Source of the DNA: JBBATK01 sp040398805 | GTDB taxonomy: Bacteria > Bacteroidota > Ignavibacteria > Kapaibacteriales > NICIL-2 | Assembly: GCA_040398805.1 (NCBI GenBank) | Contig: JBBATK010000010.1 | Coordinates: 1-64,000, forward strand | Direction: 5' to 3' | DNA: 64,000 nt | Part shown: one piece after another, positions 25,323 through 33,853 of the stretch | How positions within the stretch are numbered: the stretch's first letter is position 1 | Layout of the letters: every line of letters begins with the position of its first letter | The notes under the pieces: generated by a model | What the model was told of the DNA's origin: nothing | Seen by the model: only the letters and a program-made list of their open reading frames with translations | The model's database searches: none | Translations under genes and position numbers: made by a program

Positions 25323-26639
25323 ATGTATACCGAATCGACAAAGCTTCAACAGGAAACCGCGATCGTCATCTCCGTGGGGCGAAAAGGTGAGGACCGAGCT
25401 CTCGTCCGCGAGCATCTCGAAGAACTCGTCTTTCTGGCGGAAACGGCACAGGTATTCGTTGCGGAGACGATGATCCAGGAACGCGTCTCGCCGGACGTGG
25501 CCACCTACATCGGCAAGGGGAAGGTCCAGGAACTCAAGGAACTCGTGGAACAGCACGATGCCCACGTCGTCCTTGCCGACGACGAACTATCGCCCGTACA
25601 GATACGGAATCTGGAACGCGAACTGAATGTGAAAGTGCTCGACCGCAGCGCTCTGATCCTCGACATCTTCGCCACGCGCGCACGGTCCCTGGAGGCCAAG
25701 ACCCAGGTGGAGCTAGCGCAGTTGCAATATCTCATGCCGCGCCTTTCACGCATGTGGACACACCTTTCCAAGCAGTACGGGGGTGTCGGCACGAAGGGGC
25801 CGGGAGAAACCCAGATAGAAAGCGACCGCCGGATGATCCGCTATCGCATCCAGCGGCTGAAAGAGAAACTGCGTGACATCGACGTCCAACGGAAAGAACA
25901 ACGGAAACAGCGGGGAGCGCTCACGCGCTTCGCCCTTATCGGTTATACGAATGCGGGTAAATCCACGCTCATGAACGTGATGACGGATGCCAAGGTGTAC
26001 ACGGAAGACCAGCTCTTCGCCACCTTGGACACGACAGTACGCCAACTTGAACTGCCTGCGGGCACCATCGCTTTGCTCTCCGACACCGTCGGGTTCATTC
26101 GTAAGCTTCCCGCACACCTCATCGCGTCGTTCCGTTCCACCCTGGCGGAGTCCATGGAAGCGGACATGCTCATCCATGTCGTGGATGTCAGCCACCCTGC
26201 CTTCGCGGAACACATGGCGGTGGTCGATGAGACCCTGAAAGAACTTCATGCCGAGCAGAAACCGCTCGTGCTCGTGTTCAACAAGGTTGATGCGGTGGAG
26301 GATAAGGACCTGCTAGAAACGCTCGCGCATGAGTATCCCGATGCCATCCAGCTATCGGCGCAAAAAGGACTCAACGTCCGGTCGCTTCTTCGCCGCATGC
26401 AGGAATTCTGCGACTCCTGCGCCGATGTCGTGGAACTCTTTCTTCCCTTCTCCGCCATGAACAAGGTGGCGGCGCTATATACGACGGCGGAAGTGATCGA
26501 GCGTCGGGATGAGGACGAAGGCGTGTACATGAAGGTGCGGGTACCGCCACCTCAACAGAAATTGATGGAATCGACGTATGGCGAGTATATTCGTGCACAC
26601 GAGACGGCCGAGCCGGCTGTCGTCAACGTGGATGCCTGA
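25323..26639 (+). CDS. hflX: Ribosome-associated GTPase HflX
   Basis: 438-aa GTPase that splits stalled or heat-damaged 70S ribosomes. The N-terminal HflX domain (about 1-200) includes SPDVATYIGKGKVQEL, DDELSPVQIRNLE and the glycine-rich QYGGVGTKGPGETQIESDRR. The G domain carries G1 GYTNAGKST, G3 DTVGFIRKLP and G4 NKVD. The C-terminal domain (about 370-438) is the short variable tail. Length is normal. It is divergent from the OstA-like gene and followed after 48 bases by a 54-codon membrane ORF. Confidence 0.96.
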   Translation: MYTESTKLQQETAIVISVGRKGEDRALVREHLEELVFLAETAQVFVAETMIQERVSPDVATYIGKGKVQELKELVEQHDAHVVLADDELSPVQIRNLERELNVKVLDRSALILDIFATRARSLEAKTQVELAQLQYLMPRLSRMWTHLSKQYGGVGTKGPGETQIESDRRMIRYRIQRLKEKLRDIDVQRKEQRKQRGALTRFALIGYTNAGKSTLMNVMTDAKVYTEDQLFATLDTTVRQLELPAGTIALLSDTVGFIRKLPAHLIASFRSTLAESMEADMLIHVVDVSHPAFAEHMAVVDETLKELHAEQKPLVLVFNKVDAVEDKDLLETLAHEYPDAIQLSAQKGLNVRSLLRRMQEFCDSCADVVELFLPFSAMNKVAALYTTAEVIERRDEDEGVYMKVRVPPPQQKLMESTYGEYIRAHETAEPAVVNVDA

Positions 26640-26687
26640 CCCTCCGTCAGGTTATGGACGTCCTTCTTCTCTTCGTAAACAGCGCTC

Positions 26688-26852
26688 ATGAACTTCGTGT
26701 ATCTGATCATCGTCACCGTGCTCGTGTTTTTCGTCACGGTCGCCCTCGTCGTCATCGGACAAGAAATCAGCGTGTTGCTGGCCATCGCGTTGTTCGCCGG
26801 ACTCGTCTACGGCTCGCTCAAGCTCGTGTCGCGCCGACTGACGAAGCTCTGA
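26688..26852 (+). CDS. Predicted 54-aa small membrane protein
   Basis: A 54-codon frame encodes two hydrophobic segments: MNFVYLIIVTVLVFFVTVALV, an intervening IGQE, then ISVLLAIALFAGLVYGSLKLV, ending in basic SRRLTKL. The composition, paired helices and positive C-terminus look like a real small inner-membrane protein. It lies 48 bases after hflX on the same strand and ends three bases before the convergent UspA stop, so it fills the gap. No clear ribosome-binding site precedes the ATG. Function unknown; it could be a chance frame. Confidence 0.5.
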   Translation: MNFVYLIIVTVLVFFVTVALVVIGQEISVLLAIALFAGLVYGSLKLVSRRLTKL

Positions 26853-26854
26853 CG

Positions 26855-27322
26855 TCAGACCTTTTGACCGCATCGCACGACGAACACGGGACACACCGCT
26901 TTGCGCAAAACCTGTTCCGTGGTGCTTCCCAGCACAAGGTGGTTCAACCCTGAGCGCCCGTGGGTGGAGAGGCAAATCATCGAGATATCAAGAGCCGCCG
27001 CGTACTCCGCTATGACGTCCGACGGACGTCCCTCCCGGATCGCCCACTCCACCGCCAACCCCTCCGCCTTGAGGTCGCTCACCAGATTTGCCATGCGCTC
27101 CGTGGCCTGACCGCGCAGGCTTTGCATGACATCGAAATACACCGACTGCTCTATTCCGTCCGAACCCGAGAACAGTTCGAGTGGCTCGACCACGTATAAG
27201 AGATGGAGCGTGGAGGAGTACCGCTTCGCCAAGTCTACCGCATACGCGCGCGCATGCATCGAACATTCGGAGAAGTCCACCGGAAAAAGGATGGACGGGT
27301 AGGTTTTCTGTTCAGATGGCAT
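26855..27322 (-). CDS. Universal stress protein, UspA family
   Basis: 155-aa single-domain Usp. The N-terminal strand ILFPVDFSE and the C-terminal STHGRSGLNHLVLGSTTEQVLR nucleotide-binding segment are typical of ATP-binding UspA proteins; the last strand is CPVFVVR. The start is ATG 27322, preceded eight bases upstream by AAAGGAAG; a TTG six codons upstream is less likely. Usp proteins are cytosolic and tied to stress survival; no partner is obvious. It is convergent with hflX and its small downstream ORF. Confidence 0.9.
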   Translation of the reverse strand: MPSEQKTYPSILFPVDFSECSMHARAYAVDLAKRYSSTLHLLYVVEPLELFSGSDGIEQSVYFDVMQSLRGQATERMANLVSDLKAEGLAVEWAIREGRPSDVIAEYAAALDISMICLSTHGRSGLNHLVLGSTTEQVLRKAVCPVFVVRCGQKV

Positions 27323-27467
27323 GTCGGTTCTTCCTTTCAATGATACAAATCCATGTCTCGCGTTTCATCGCCGTCATCACCGTCCTGCATTCTCGTTGAG
27401 GACCTCCCTCGAAGGTGTTCCTTGGAGGACTTCCCTTGTTCGTGACGTCCGTCAGGCGCGCGCCGGC

Positions 27468-29003
27468 TTAGCGAGTGACGATGCCGCGGAGCGAGCGGAC
27501 CGTTCCATCGTTCAGGTGCAGGGTCACGAAGTACACACCATGCGGAAGATCGGGGAACACTATCCGTTGACCTCCGGTTTCGGAACCTCTCTCGCAGTTA
27601 CCGACCACGTCACCACGCACATCATACACCAGCACGTGGCGGACGGCGGATGTGTTGCCGGTGTGGACGACAAGGTCGCCGTTCGATTCGCACACGACCC
27701 GCTCCTCGTCGCGCACCCGCCCCTCGTCCACGCTCGTGGATTTCACCGGCGTGACGGTAAGGATGAAGCGCGTGTTCGCATCACTGCCCACGTACAGACG
27801 TCCTTTGGCGTCCACGGTCAATCCTACCGGACGAGCCCAGCCCCATCCCGAGCTCCGTGTGGAGTCCGTCATGAAGCCCGTCAAAAAGTCCGCCGTGTAA
27901 TTCGCCGTCGTATCGTTCTCGTTGTCGAAATCAAGATAAATAATCTTCCCGCCGGTTGCCGGTGTGCGGTTCCATGATCCCCGGAGTGCCACGAACATCC
28001 CGTTCCTGAACGTCTGCGGCATGCTCGGATGAGCAGACACCAGGGCCATCGGCGCGCTGTGCGCCTGAATGAGACCCGCGGGTTGTACCATACTTGCCAC
28101 GTTCGCCGAATCCTTCGCCGTTAACGGCAGCAAGGCACGATAGTCACCCGGTGATGACGAGCTCAAGGGAAAGAAGATTCCGTGGGAATGCGCATACGGG
28201 TATCCGTAGAAACCTCCGTCGCGGACCACGTCGATCCACTCAGGAGGCACGTCGTTACCTTGACTGTCGCTTCCGTTGTTCGATGCCCAGACCCTGCCTC
28301 CGCGCAGGAGCAGTCCCACCGCATTCCTCGCCCCCGTGGCATAGGTCTTCCGTCCCGTGCCATCCGCGTTCCACTCTTCGATCAACGCTCGCTGATAATC
28401 CGTATCCCCGGGCTTCTCGGACCTGCACACGTTGCACAGCGAACCGATGGACAGATACACTTTGCTCCGCACGGTGTCGAAAAGGATGGTACGGGTGGTG
28501 TGACCGCCACCGGGCTGCGTCGCTCCCTCGGCTATGGGCGCAATGAAATCGCTTCGCGTCTCATACCGTCCGTCGTTGTCAAGATCCTGAAGGCGCACCA
28601 CCGACCGCTCTTGGGCAGCGTACAGATCGCCACGATAGAAGGCGATGGAATGGGCGGTAACGTTCGTCGCCACCGCGATGATCGTATCGGCGATGCCGTC
28701 GTCGTTGCGATCCGGAAGCGCATAGATGGAACGCGCATCCAGATCGGCGATATGCAAGACGCCATCCGGACTCCACTCCATGAATCGAGGTTTCCTCAGT
28801 GCCGCACCGGCATAGAACACGGACACCGTGAAGCCCTCAGGGACGTTCACCCGCGCAGTCGCCGGCAACACACCACGATACTTGACGGGCTGGTCGATGA
28901 GAACCGATGTCAAAGGGATCTGCTTGTACGGGGTCATGACCGGGACGTCCTGCGCAACCATCGACGTATAGACAACCAAGAAGACGAAGACGTTCTTTAT
29001 CAT
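27468..29003 (-). CDS. Secreted sugar-dehydrogenase-like propeller with sorting tail
   Basis: 511-aa exported protein of the glucose/sorbosone dehydrogenase (GSDH, PQQ-dependent) beta-propeller group. A short signal peptide (about 1-17) precedes VPEGFTVSVFYAGAALRKPRFM, DGVLHIADL, GGHTTRTILFD, LYLSIGS-like and GARNAVGLLLRGGRVWASNNGSD, PEWIDVVRDGGFYGYPY; these follow the family order. Whether PQQ is bound cannot be judged. The final about 75 residues (VVCESNGDLVVHTGN to SLRGIVTR) resemble a T9SS type A sorting domain with VYDVRGDVV and LPHGVYFVTL. It lies downstream of a cytochrome c gene on the same strand, 232 bases away, which might receive electrons; that link is inference. Confidence 0.8.
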   Translation of the reverse strand: MIKNVFVFLVVYTSMVAQDVPVMTPYKQIPLTSVLIDQPVKYRGVLPATARVNVPEGFTVSVFYAGAALRKPRFMEWSPDGVLHIADLDARSIYALPDRNDDGIADTIIAVATNVTAHSIAFYRGDLYAAQERSVVRLQDLDNDGRYETRSDFIAPIAEGATQPGGGHTTRTILFDTVRSKVYLSIGSLCNVCRSEKPGDTDYQRALIEEWNADGTGRKTYATGARNAVGLLLRGGRVWASNNGSDSQGNDVPPEWIDVVRDGGFYGYPYAHSHGIFFPLSSSSPGDYRALLPLTAKDSANVASMVQPAGLIQAHSAPMALVSAHPSMPQTFRNGMFVALRGSWNRTPATGGKIIYLDFDNENDTTANYTADFLTGFMTDSTRSSGWGWARPVGLTVDAKGRLYVGSDANTRFILTVTPVKSTSVDEGRVRDEERVVCESNGDLVVHTGNTSAVRHVLVYDVRGDVVGNCERGSETGGQRIVFPDLPHGVYFVTLHLNDGTVRSLRGIVTR

Positions 29004-29235
29004 TTGGACATTCCAAGTGGAGAAACATGCTGTTCGAACATGCCTATAATAACGATTTTTTCTCCGATCATGGTTCGAACACTAAAAGGTCGACCATTCT
29101 TGTCACGAAGGTGGGTCCCACGGGAAATGACAAGATGCCCCGCATACCCACGCGCAGGACAGCTGTCCATGCGCGGCACGGCGATATCCATGAGTGGCAA
29201 CGATGATGGGCGCTCAACAAGCCCTTCGGGAGACC

Positions 29236-29646
29236 TTACTTTTTCGAGCCCGGAGCTTTGACTCTGTTTTTCTTCACATCGGCAAGCGTGACCTTCGTCC
29301 CGTTGTTGCCCCAACTACCGTACACATACGTCAGGATGTCGACGACATCCTGATCCGTGTACTTCGATGGCAAAGGTGCCATGATGCCGTTGTACTTCTT
29401 CCCGTTGACGACGATCTCGCCCTTCAGGCCGCCCGTCACCGCTTTGATGATTTCCGCTTTGCTCTTGGTCTTGAGATAATCGGATCCCGCCAGCGGCGGG
29501 TATAAGGATCCCAGTCCCTTCCCTGTCTCCTGATGGCATGTCTTGCAATACTCGTTGTACAATTTCTGCCCTTTCGCTTTGTCTTGCGCCTTCGCACCGA
29601 CACCGGCGATCAATGCTGCGATGACCATGACTACCACTGCTTTCAT
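29236..29646 (-). CDS. Exported monohaem cytochrome c
   Basis: 136-aa small class I cytochrome c. The signal peptide (about 1-20, MKAVVVMVIAALIAGVGAKA) precedes one haem site CKTCH (C34, C37, H38) and the distal ligand Met in NGIMAPLP; the domain ends with TYVYGSWGNNG and a basic tail. I chose ATG at 29646 over an in-frame ATG seven codons upstream because it gives a compact signal peptide. The protein would shuttle electrons in the periplasm. Same-strand neighbours are an Rrf2 regulator (154 bases upstream) and the GSDH-like propeller (downstream). Confidence 0.9.
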   Translation of the reverse strand: MKAVVVMVIAALIAGVGAKAQDKAKGQKLYNEYCKTCHQETGKGLGSLYPPLAGSDYLKTKSKAEIIKAVTGGLKGEIVVNGKKYNGIMAPLPSKYTDQDVVDILTYVYGSWGNNGTKVTLADVKKNRVKAPGSKK

Positions 29647-29799
29647 ATCCGTACCCTTGATGAACATTGAAACAAATACTTTCCTTCAATCTCTTTATTC
29701 CCGTGCCCGATCTCCTTGTATAGGCGACGACCCGTTCCATCGATACCCGCGCATGGACGAGGCAGAAGGCCAATTCGTCTTTTTCTTCGGTCTTCATCA

Positions 29800-30255
29800 T
29801 CACAAAGCGATACGCTTGAGCATCTCCGGATGCGCCAAGCGAAGATTGAGCATAGTAGCATCATGCGCCAGCGCCTCCAACGACGTCCCCATGAACACAC
29901 GGACGATTTCCGTGCGGAGCATCACCCAACGGTCGTGCACCGGACACGCCTCCGCCACGCCGCATCCGGGCAGACCCAGCATGCATTGCTCGAACACATC
30001 CGTTCCGTCGATGACGCTGATAAGATCGAGGAGAGATACATCTTCCGCCCTCTTGGCAAGCATCACCCCCCCATGCACGCCCCTCTGCGAGGTCATGATA
30101 CCGGCGTTCGTCAGTTGCTGCAAGACTTTCGTGAGAAAGTGGAAGGAGATATTCAGGTTCGACGATATCTCGTTGATCGAGATCCAATCTTCGCACTTCC
30201 TGGCTGCGACGTAGATGGCCGCTTGCACGCCATACGTACATGTTTTGGAAAGCAT
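29800..30255 (-). CDS. Rrf2-family Fe-S transcription regulator
   Basis: 151-aa winged-helix regulator. The N-terminal YGVQAAIYVAAR helix and the HTH (SINEISSNLNISFHFLTKVLQQLTNAGI) followed by the wing QRGVHGGVML are Rrf2 hallmarks. Three cysteines, C91, C98 and C104 (EQCMLGLPGCGVAEACP), match the cluster-ligand spacing zone of IscR/NsrR, so it probably senses Fe-S status, nitric oxide or redox state. The start has a strong GAGGTGAT site. A candidate promoter (TAGATTGC) lies 71 bases upstream. The closest same-strand target is the cytochrome c gene. No isc/suf genes are nearby. Confidence 0.9.
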   Translation of the reverse strand: MLSKTCTYGVQAAIYVAARKCEDWISINEISSNLNISFHFLTKVLQQLTNAGIMTSQRGVHGGVMLAKRAEDVSLLDLISVIDGTDVFEQCMLGLPGCGVAEACPVHDRWVMLRTEIVRVFMGTSLEALAHDATMLNLRLAHPEMLKRIAL

Positions 30256-30325
30256 GGAATCACCTCGTTCGTGGTGGTGGTGGTGGGTGAGACGTACCTT
30301 ATGAGAGATTAAGACTATTTTATCT

Positions 30326-30333
30326 GCAATCTA
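30326..30333 (-). promoter_or_regulatory. Candidate -7 element for the Rrf2 gene
   Basis: Minus-strand TAGATTGC in an AT-rich pocket within the Rrf2-mfd divergent gap, with a TTG a few bases upstream that is too close to be -33. The region between it and the ATG has no clear palindromic operator. Confidence 0.35.
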
Positions 30334-30495
30334 CGCAACGAACCGAAAACGAGCAAGGATGATCGATGCTTTTTATCCACAGCACATGCTTTCCCGGCGG
30401 TCCGAGCCGGTGTGGGACCCACCATCCGGAGCGCTCTGGGGAGGAGGCACACGTTTCCCGATTGCCGGCATACCTGACGTGGCGAAATGCGTCTG

Positions 30496-30503
30496 TATCT
30501 TGC
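30496..30503 (+). promoter_or_regulatory. Candidate -7 element for mfd
   Basis: TATCTTGC lies 36 bases ahead of the chosen mfd ATG (30539). It fits the TAnnTT pattern and supports the shorter Mfd start, since an in-frame upstream start at 30359 would precede it. Confidence 0.4.
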
Positions 30504-30538
30504 GTCTCTGCATCCAATCGACCGACATCACGGAACTC

Positions 30539-33500
30539 ATGGCCGACACCGCACCACCGTTATTACCATTGGTACGAGCATTCGAGCGCACGTCCTTCCA
30601 TCGACGACTGCGCAGCGCACTGGACACCGGTGAGCAGATCCGTACGCGTACCTTGCGGGGGTCCTTGAAGTCCTTGGCGGTGGCCTCCGTGCATGTCCAT
30701 GCCCGACGTCGCCTGCTTGTCGTCTGCGCTCCGGAGGTCGTGTCGGCGTGGTACCACGACCTTGCCTCCATGGTGCCGCATACCTCCATCGCGGCTTTTC
30801 CCGAGGCGTCGAAGACGCGAACGGCCATCAGTCATCATCACGAAGACATGGCCCGCATCGTCGACGTGGTATCCACCATCGAGAAGAGTCCGCTCGCCAT
30901 CATCATCGCAACGCCCGCCTCGTTCAGCGTGCCGTTGCCGAAGCCGGAATCGGTGGTTCACAACTCGATGAAATTGAAGCGCGGCGACACGCAGGGTTTC
31001 GATGAACTCACGACGCACCTGCTTCTCAATGGGTTCGAGCGACGTGATTTCGTGGCGCAACCGGGCGACATCGCCGTGCGCGGCGGCATCATCGACCTCT
31101 TCCCCGTTGGTTGGTCCACGCCGTTGCGCATAGAGTTCTGGGGGAACAGCATCGACTCCGTGCGGGAATTCGATCCCTTGTCGCAGCGGAGCATCCGTGA
31201 GCATGAGTCCGTGGAGTTCCTGGCCCGCTTCATCAGCGACGAGCACGACGAGTTCTCCTGCCGGCTCAGCGACTATGTCTATCCCGATACCCAGATCGTG
31301 CTCGACGAGCCGGATCATCTCGCCTCCTTGTTCGATGATCTTGACGCGACGACGTTGAGCGAGGACTTGAGCGCTCGGGCCACGCTCCTGATCAATCCCA
31401 TCGGCAGCTGCATCATCGAGACGCAATCCCACGCACAACTGTCCGCCGATGCCTCCATGGATGCCGTCTACGACGAACTCATCCGTCACCAGCAGAGCGG
31501 GACCGCCGTCTTCGTGTGTGCAGAAGGTACCATCCACACCAAGCGCATGCACGAGTTGCTGGAGAACGTCGCGGAACGTCGGGAGGCCGATGACGATGCG
31601 GAGACGCACCTGTCCACCGATCGCATTCACTGGTTGCACGGAACGCCGCACGCCGGCTTCACGTGGACCGAGGAACGCCTTTGCGTGATGACGGAGCACG
31701 AGGTGTTCAACCGGCAGCGCTTCCGCGATGCGCGACGCTACGCACCGTCCGCCGGCCTCACCCTGCGCGAGCTCCAGCAGCTGCGGCGGGGCGACCTCAT
31801 CGTGCATATCGATAAGGGGGTGGGTCAGTTCGACGGACTCGAGACGATAACCATTTCCGGGAGCAAGCAGGAAAGCGTCCGTCTCGTCTTCGCCGACAAC
31901 GACGTGTTATACGTCCATTTGAATTACCTCAACAAACTGCAACGCTACTCGGCGGCCGAAGGCACATCGCCGAAGCTCAGCAAACTCGGCAGCGGCGATT
32001 GGGAACGGAAGAAAGCGCGGACGAAGAAGAAGGTCAAGGACATCGCCCGGGACCTCATCAAGCTCTATGCCCAACGGAAATCCCTTCGCGGCTATGCCTT
32101 CCCCGCCGATACGATCTGGCAGAAAGAGTTCGAAGCGTCGTTCATGTACGAGGATACGCCGGACCAGTCGCGCGCCACGGCCGAAGTGAAAGCGGACATG
32201 GAAGTGCCCATGCCCATGGACCGATTGGTGTGCGGCGATGTCGGCTTCGGCAAAACGGAAGTCGCCATCCGCGCCGCCTTCAAAGCCGCGCAAGCCGGCA
32301 AACAGGTGGCCGTGCTTGTTCCCACGACCATCCTTGCACAGCAGCATTACCTTACCTTTAGCGAACGATTGCGACGCTATCCCGTGACGGTGGACGTCAT
32401 GTCGCGCTTCCGCACGCCCGAGGAGCAGAAATCCGTCGTGGAACGCCTGAAGAACGGCGACGTCGACATCCTCATCGGCACCCACCGGTTGCTGAGCAAG
32501 GACGTGGAGTTCCGGAATCTCGGATTGCTCATCATCGACGAGGAGCAACGCTTCGGTGTGGGCGCTAAAGAGAAACTGCGGACGCTGCGTGCGAACATCG
32601 ATACGCTGACACTCACGGCAACGCCGATCCCGCGGACATTGAACTTCTCCCTCATGGGTGCCCGCGACCTCAGTCTCATCGAGACCCCTCCGCGGAACCG
32701 CCTGCCCGTGCAGACGAGCATCATCGAATGGGATGCGGACATCCTTCGCGAAGCGATCAACAGGGAACTCGAACGAGGCGGCCAGCTGTACCTGGTGAAC
32801 GATAGTATTCATGAGCTGGACGAGATAGCGATGCGCCTTGTGGAGATCATTCCCGGTCTGCGCTTCGGCATCGCACACGGACAGATGGACACCAAGAAAC
32901 TCGAGAACGTCATGGAACGTTTTCTCGAACGGAAATTCGACGTGCTGCTCAGCACGAAGATCGTGGAGAGCGGTCTGGATATCCCGAATGTCAATACGAT
33001 GATCATCAACCACGCCGACCGCTTCGGACTTGCCGAACTGTATCAGCTGCGCGGACGCGTGGGACGTTCCAATGCGCAAGCATACTGCTATCTCTGCGTG
33101 CCGCCGGTGAAGACCTTGAACCGCACCGCCATCCGGCGCCTGCAAGCCATCGAAGAGCACACCGACCTGGGAAGCGGATTCCACCTTGCCATGCGGGACC
33201 TGGAGATACGCGGCGCCGGAAATCTTCTCGGGGCGGAACAAAGCGGATTCATCGCCGAACTCGGACTGGAGACCTATCAGCGTATCGTCGATGAAGCCGT
33301 CCGCGAACTCCGTCATGAGGAATTCAGCGACATGTTCCCCGAAAGCGAACTCCTCAACGTATCGAACGAAGACCTGGCGGTGGAACTGGACGGCGATGCG
33401 CTTCTTCCCGAATCGTATGTGCCGAAGGACACCGAGCGTTTCGAATTCTACAAACGACTCTTCAACGCCCGCACGGAAAGGTCGCTCGAGGATATCGCCG

Positions 33501-33853
33501 GCGAATTGCGCGACCGGTACGGCGCACTGCCGGACGCTGCGGAGAACCTGCTCTTCGCCGTGCGCCTGCGCCTTGCCGCACTGCCCGCCGGTTTCGATCG
33601 TCTTCTCGTGGCGAACGACCGACTCACCATCGAAATCGCCGCGAATATTCCCGAACAGTACGTCCAGCATGCCTTCCCCCGCGTCGTGAGCCGCGTCTCG
33701 CAGCGGGAAGGATCGCAGTTCAAACAGAATCAGAAACGGATCATCATCGACATCCCGCTCGCACGACGGGAGGAAGCTCTCACTCTTGTGCAGTCGCTTT
33801 CCCTTGATGTGCAAGAAGCACTGATGTCGGCCTCGAAAAACCATGCGGCATGA
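30539..33853 (+). CDS. mfd: Transcription-repair coupling factor Mfd
   Basis: 1104-aa DNA translocase that removes stalled RNA polymerase and recruits UvrA. Domains in order: UvrB-homology N-terminal region (about 1-330, LLVVCAPEVVS, GDIAVRGGIIDLFPVGWSTPLRIEFWG), the RNA-polymerase-interacting CarD-like module (about 405-470, RRGDLIVHIDKGVGQFDGLE), RecG-like motor with Walker A CGDVGFGKTEVAIR (near 565), IIDEEQRFG box, TATPIPRTLNFS, and QLRGRVGRS, then the C-terminal TRCF domain (about 950-1060). Start 30539 gives MADTAPPLLPLVRAF; upstream in-frame sequence is not conserved-looking. It overlaps the OmpA/PD40 gene by 11 bases. Confidence 0.96.
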   Translation: MADTAPPLLPLVRAFERTSFHRRLRSALDTGEQIRTRTLRGSLKSLAVASVHVHARRRLLVVCAPEVVSAWYHDLASMVPHTSIAAFPEASKTRTAISHHHEDMARIVDVVSTIEKSPLAIIIATPASFSVPLPKPESVVHNSMKLKRGDTQGFDELTTHLLLNGFERRDFVAQPGDIAVRGGIIDLFPVGWSTPLRIEFWGNSIDSVREFDPLSQRSIREHESVEFLARFISDEHDEFSCRLSDYVYPDTQIVLDEPDHLASLFDDLDATTLSEDLSARATLLINPIGSCIIETQSHAQLSADASMDAVYDELIRHQQSGTAVFVCAEGTIHTKRMHELLENVAERREADDDAETHLSTDRIHWLHGTPHAGFTWTEERLCVMTEHEVFNRQRFRDARRYAPSAGLTLRELQQLRRGDLIVHIDKGVGQFDGLETITISGSKQESVRLVFADNDVLYVHLNYLNKLQRYSAAEGTSPKLSKLGSGDWERKKARTKKKVKDIARDLIKLYAQRKSLRGYAFPADTIWQKEFEASFMYEDTPDQSRATAEVKADMEVPMPMDRLVCGDVGFGKTEVAIRAAFKAAQAGKQVAVLVPTTILAQQHYLTFSERLRRYPVTVDVMSRFRTPEEQKSVVERLKNGDVDILIGTHRLLSKDVEFRNLGLLIIDEEQRFGVGAKEKLRTLRANIDTLTLTATPIPRTLNFSLMGARDLSLIETPPRNRLPVQTSIIEWDADILREAINRELERGGQLYLVNDSIHELDEIAMRLVEIIPGLRFGIAHGQMDTKKLENVMERFLERKFDVLLSTKIVESGLDIPNVNTMIINHADRFGLAELYQLRGRVGRSNAQAYCYLCVPPVKTLNRTAIRRLQAIEEHTDLGSGFHLAMRDLEIRGAGNLLGAEQSGFIAELGLETYQRIVDEAVRELRHEEFSDMFPESELLNVSNEDLAVELDGDALLPESYVPKDTERFEFYKRLFNARTERSLEDIAGELRDRYGALPDAAENLLFAVRLRLAALPAGFDRLLVANDRLTIEIAANIPEQYVQHAFPRVVSRVSQREGSQFKQNQKRIIIDIPLARREEALTLVQSLSLDVQEALMSASKNHAA

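Noticed and set aside
30271..30287. GTG triplet run upstream of the Rrf2 gene
   Set aside because: Only about five repeats; looks like simple sequence without further structure.
30359..30538. 60-residue N-terminal extension of Mfd
   Set aside because: A promoter-like element lies within it and the added residues do not resemble Mfd.
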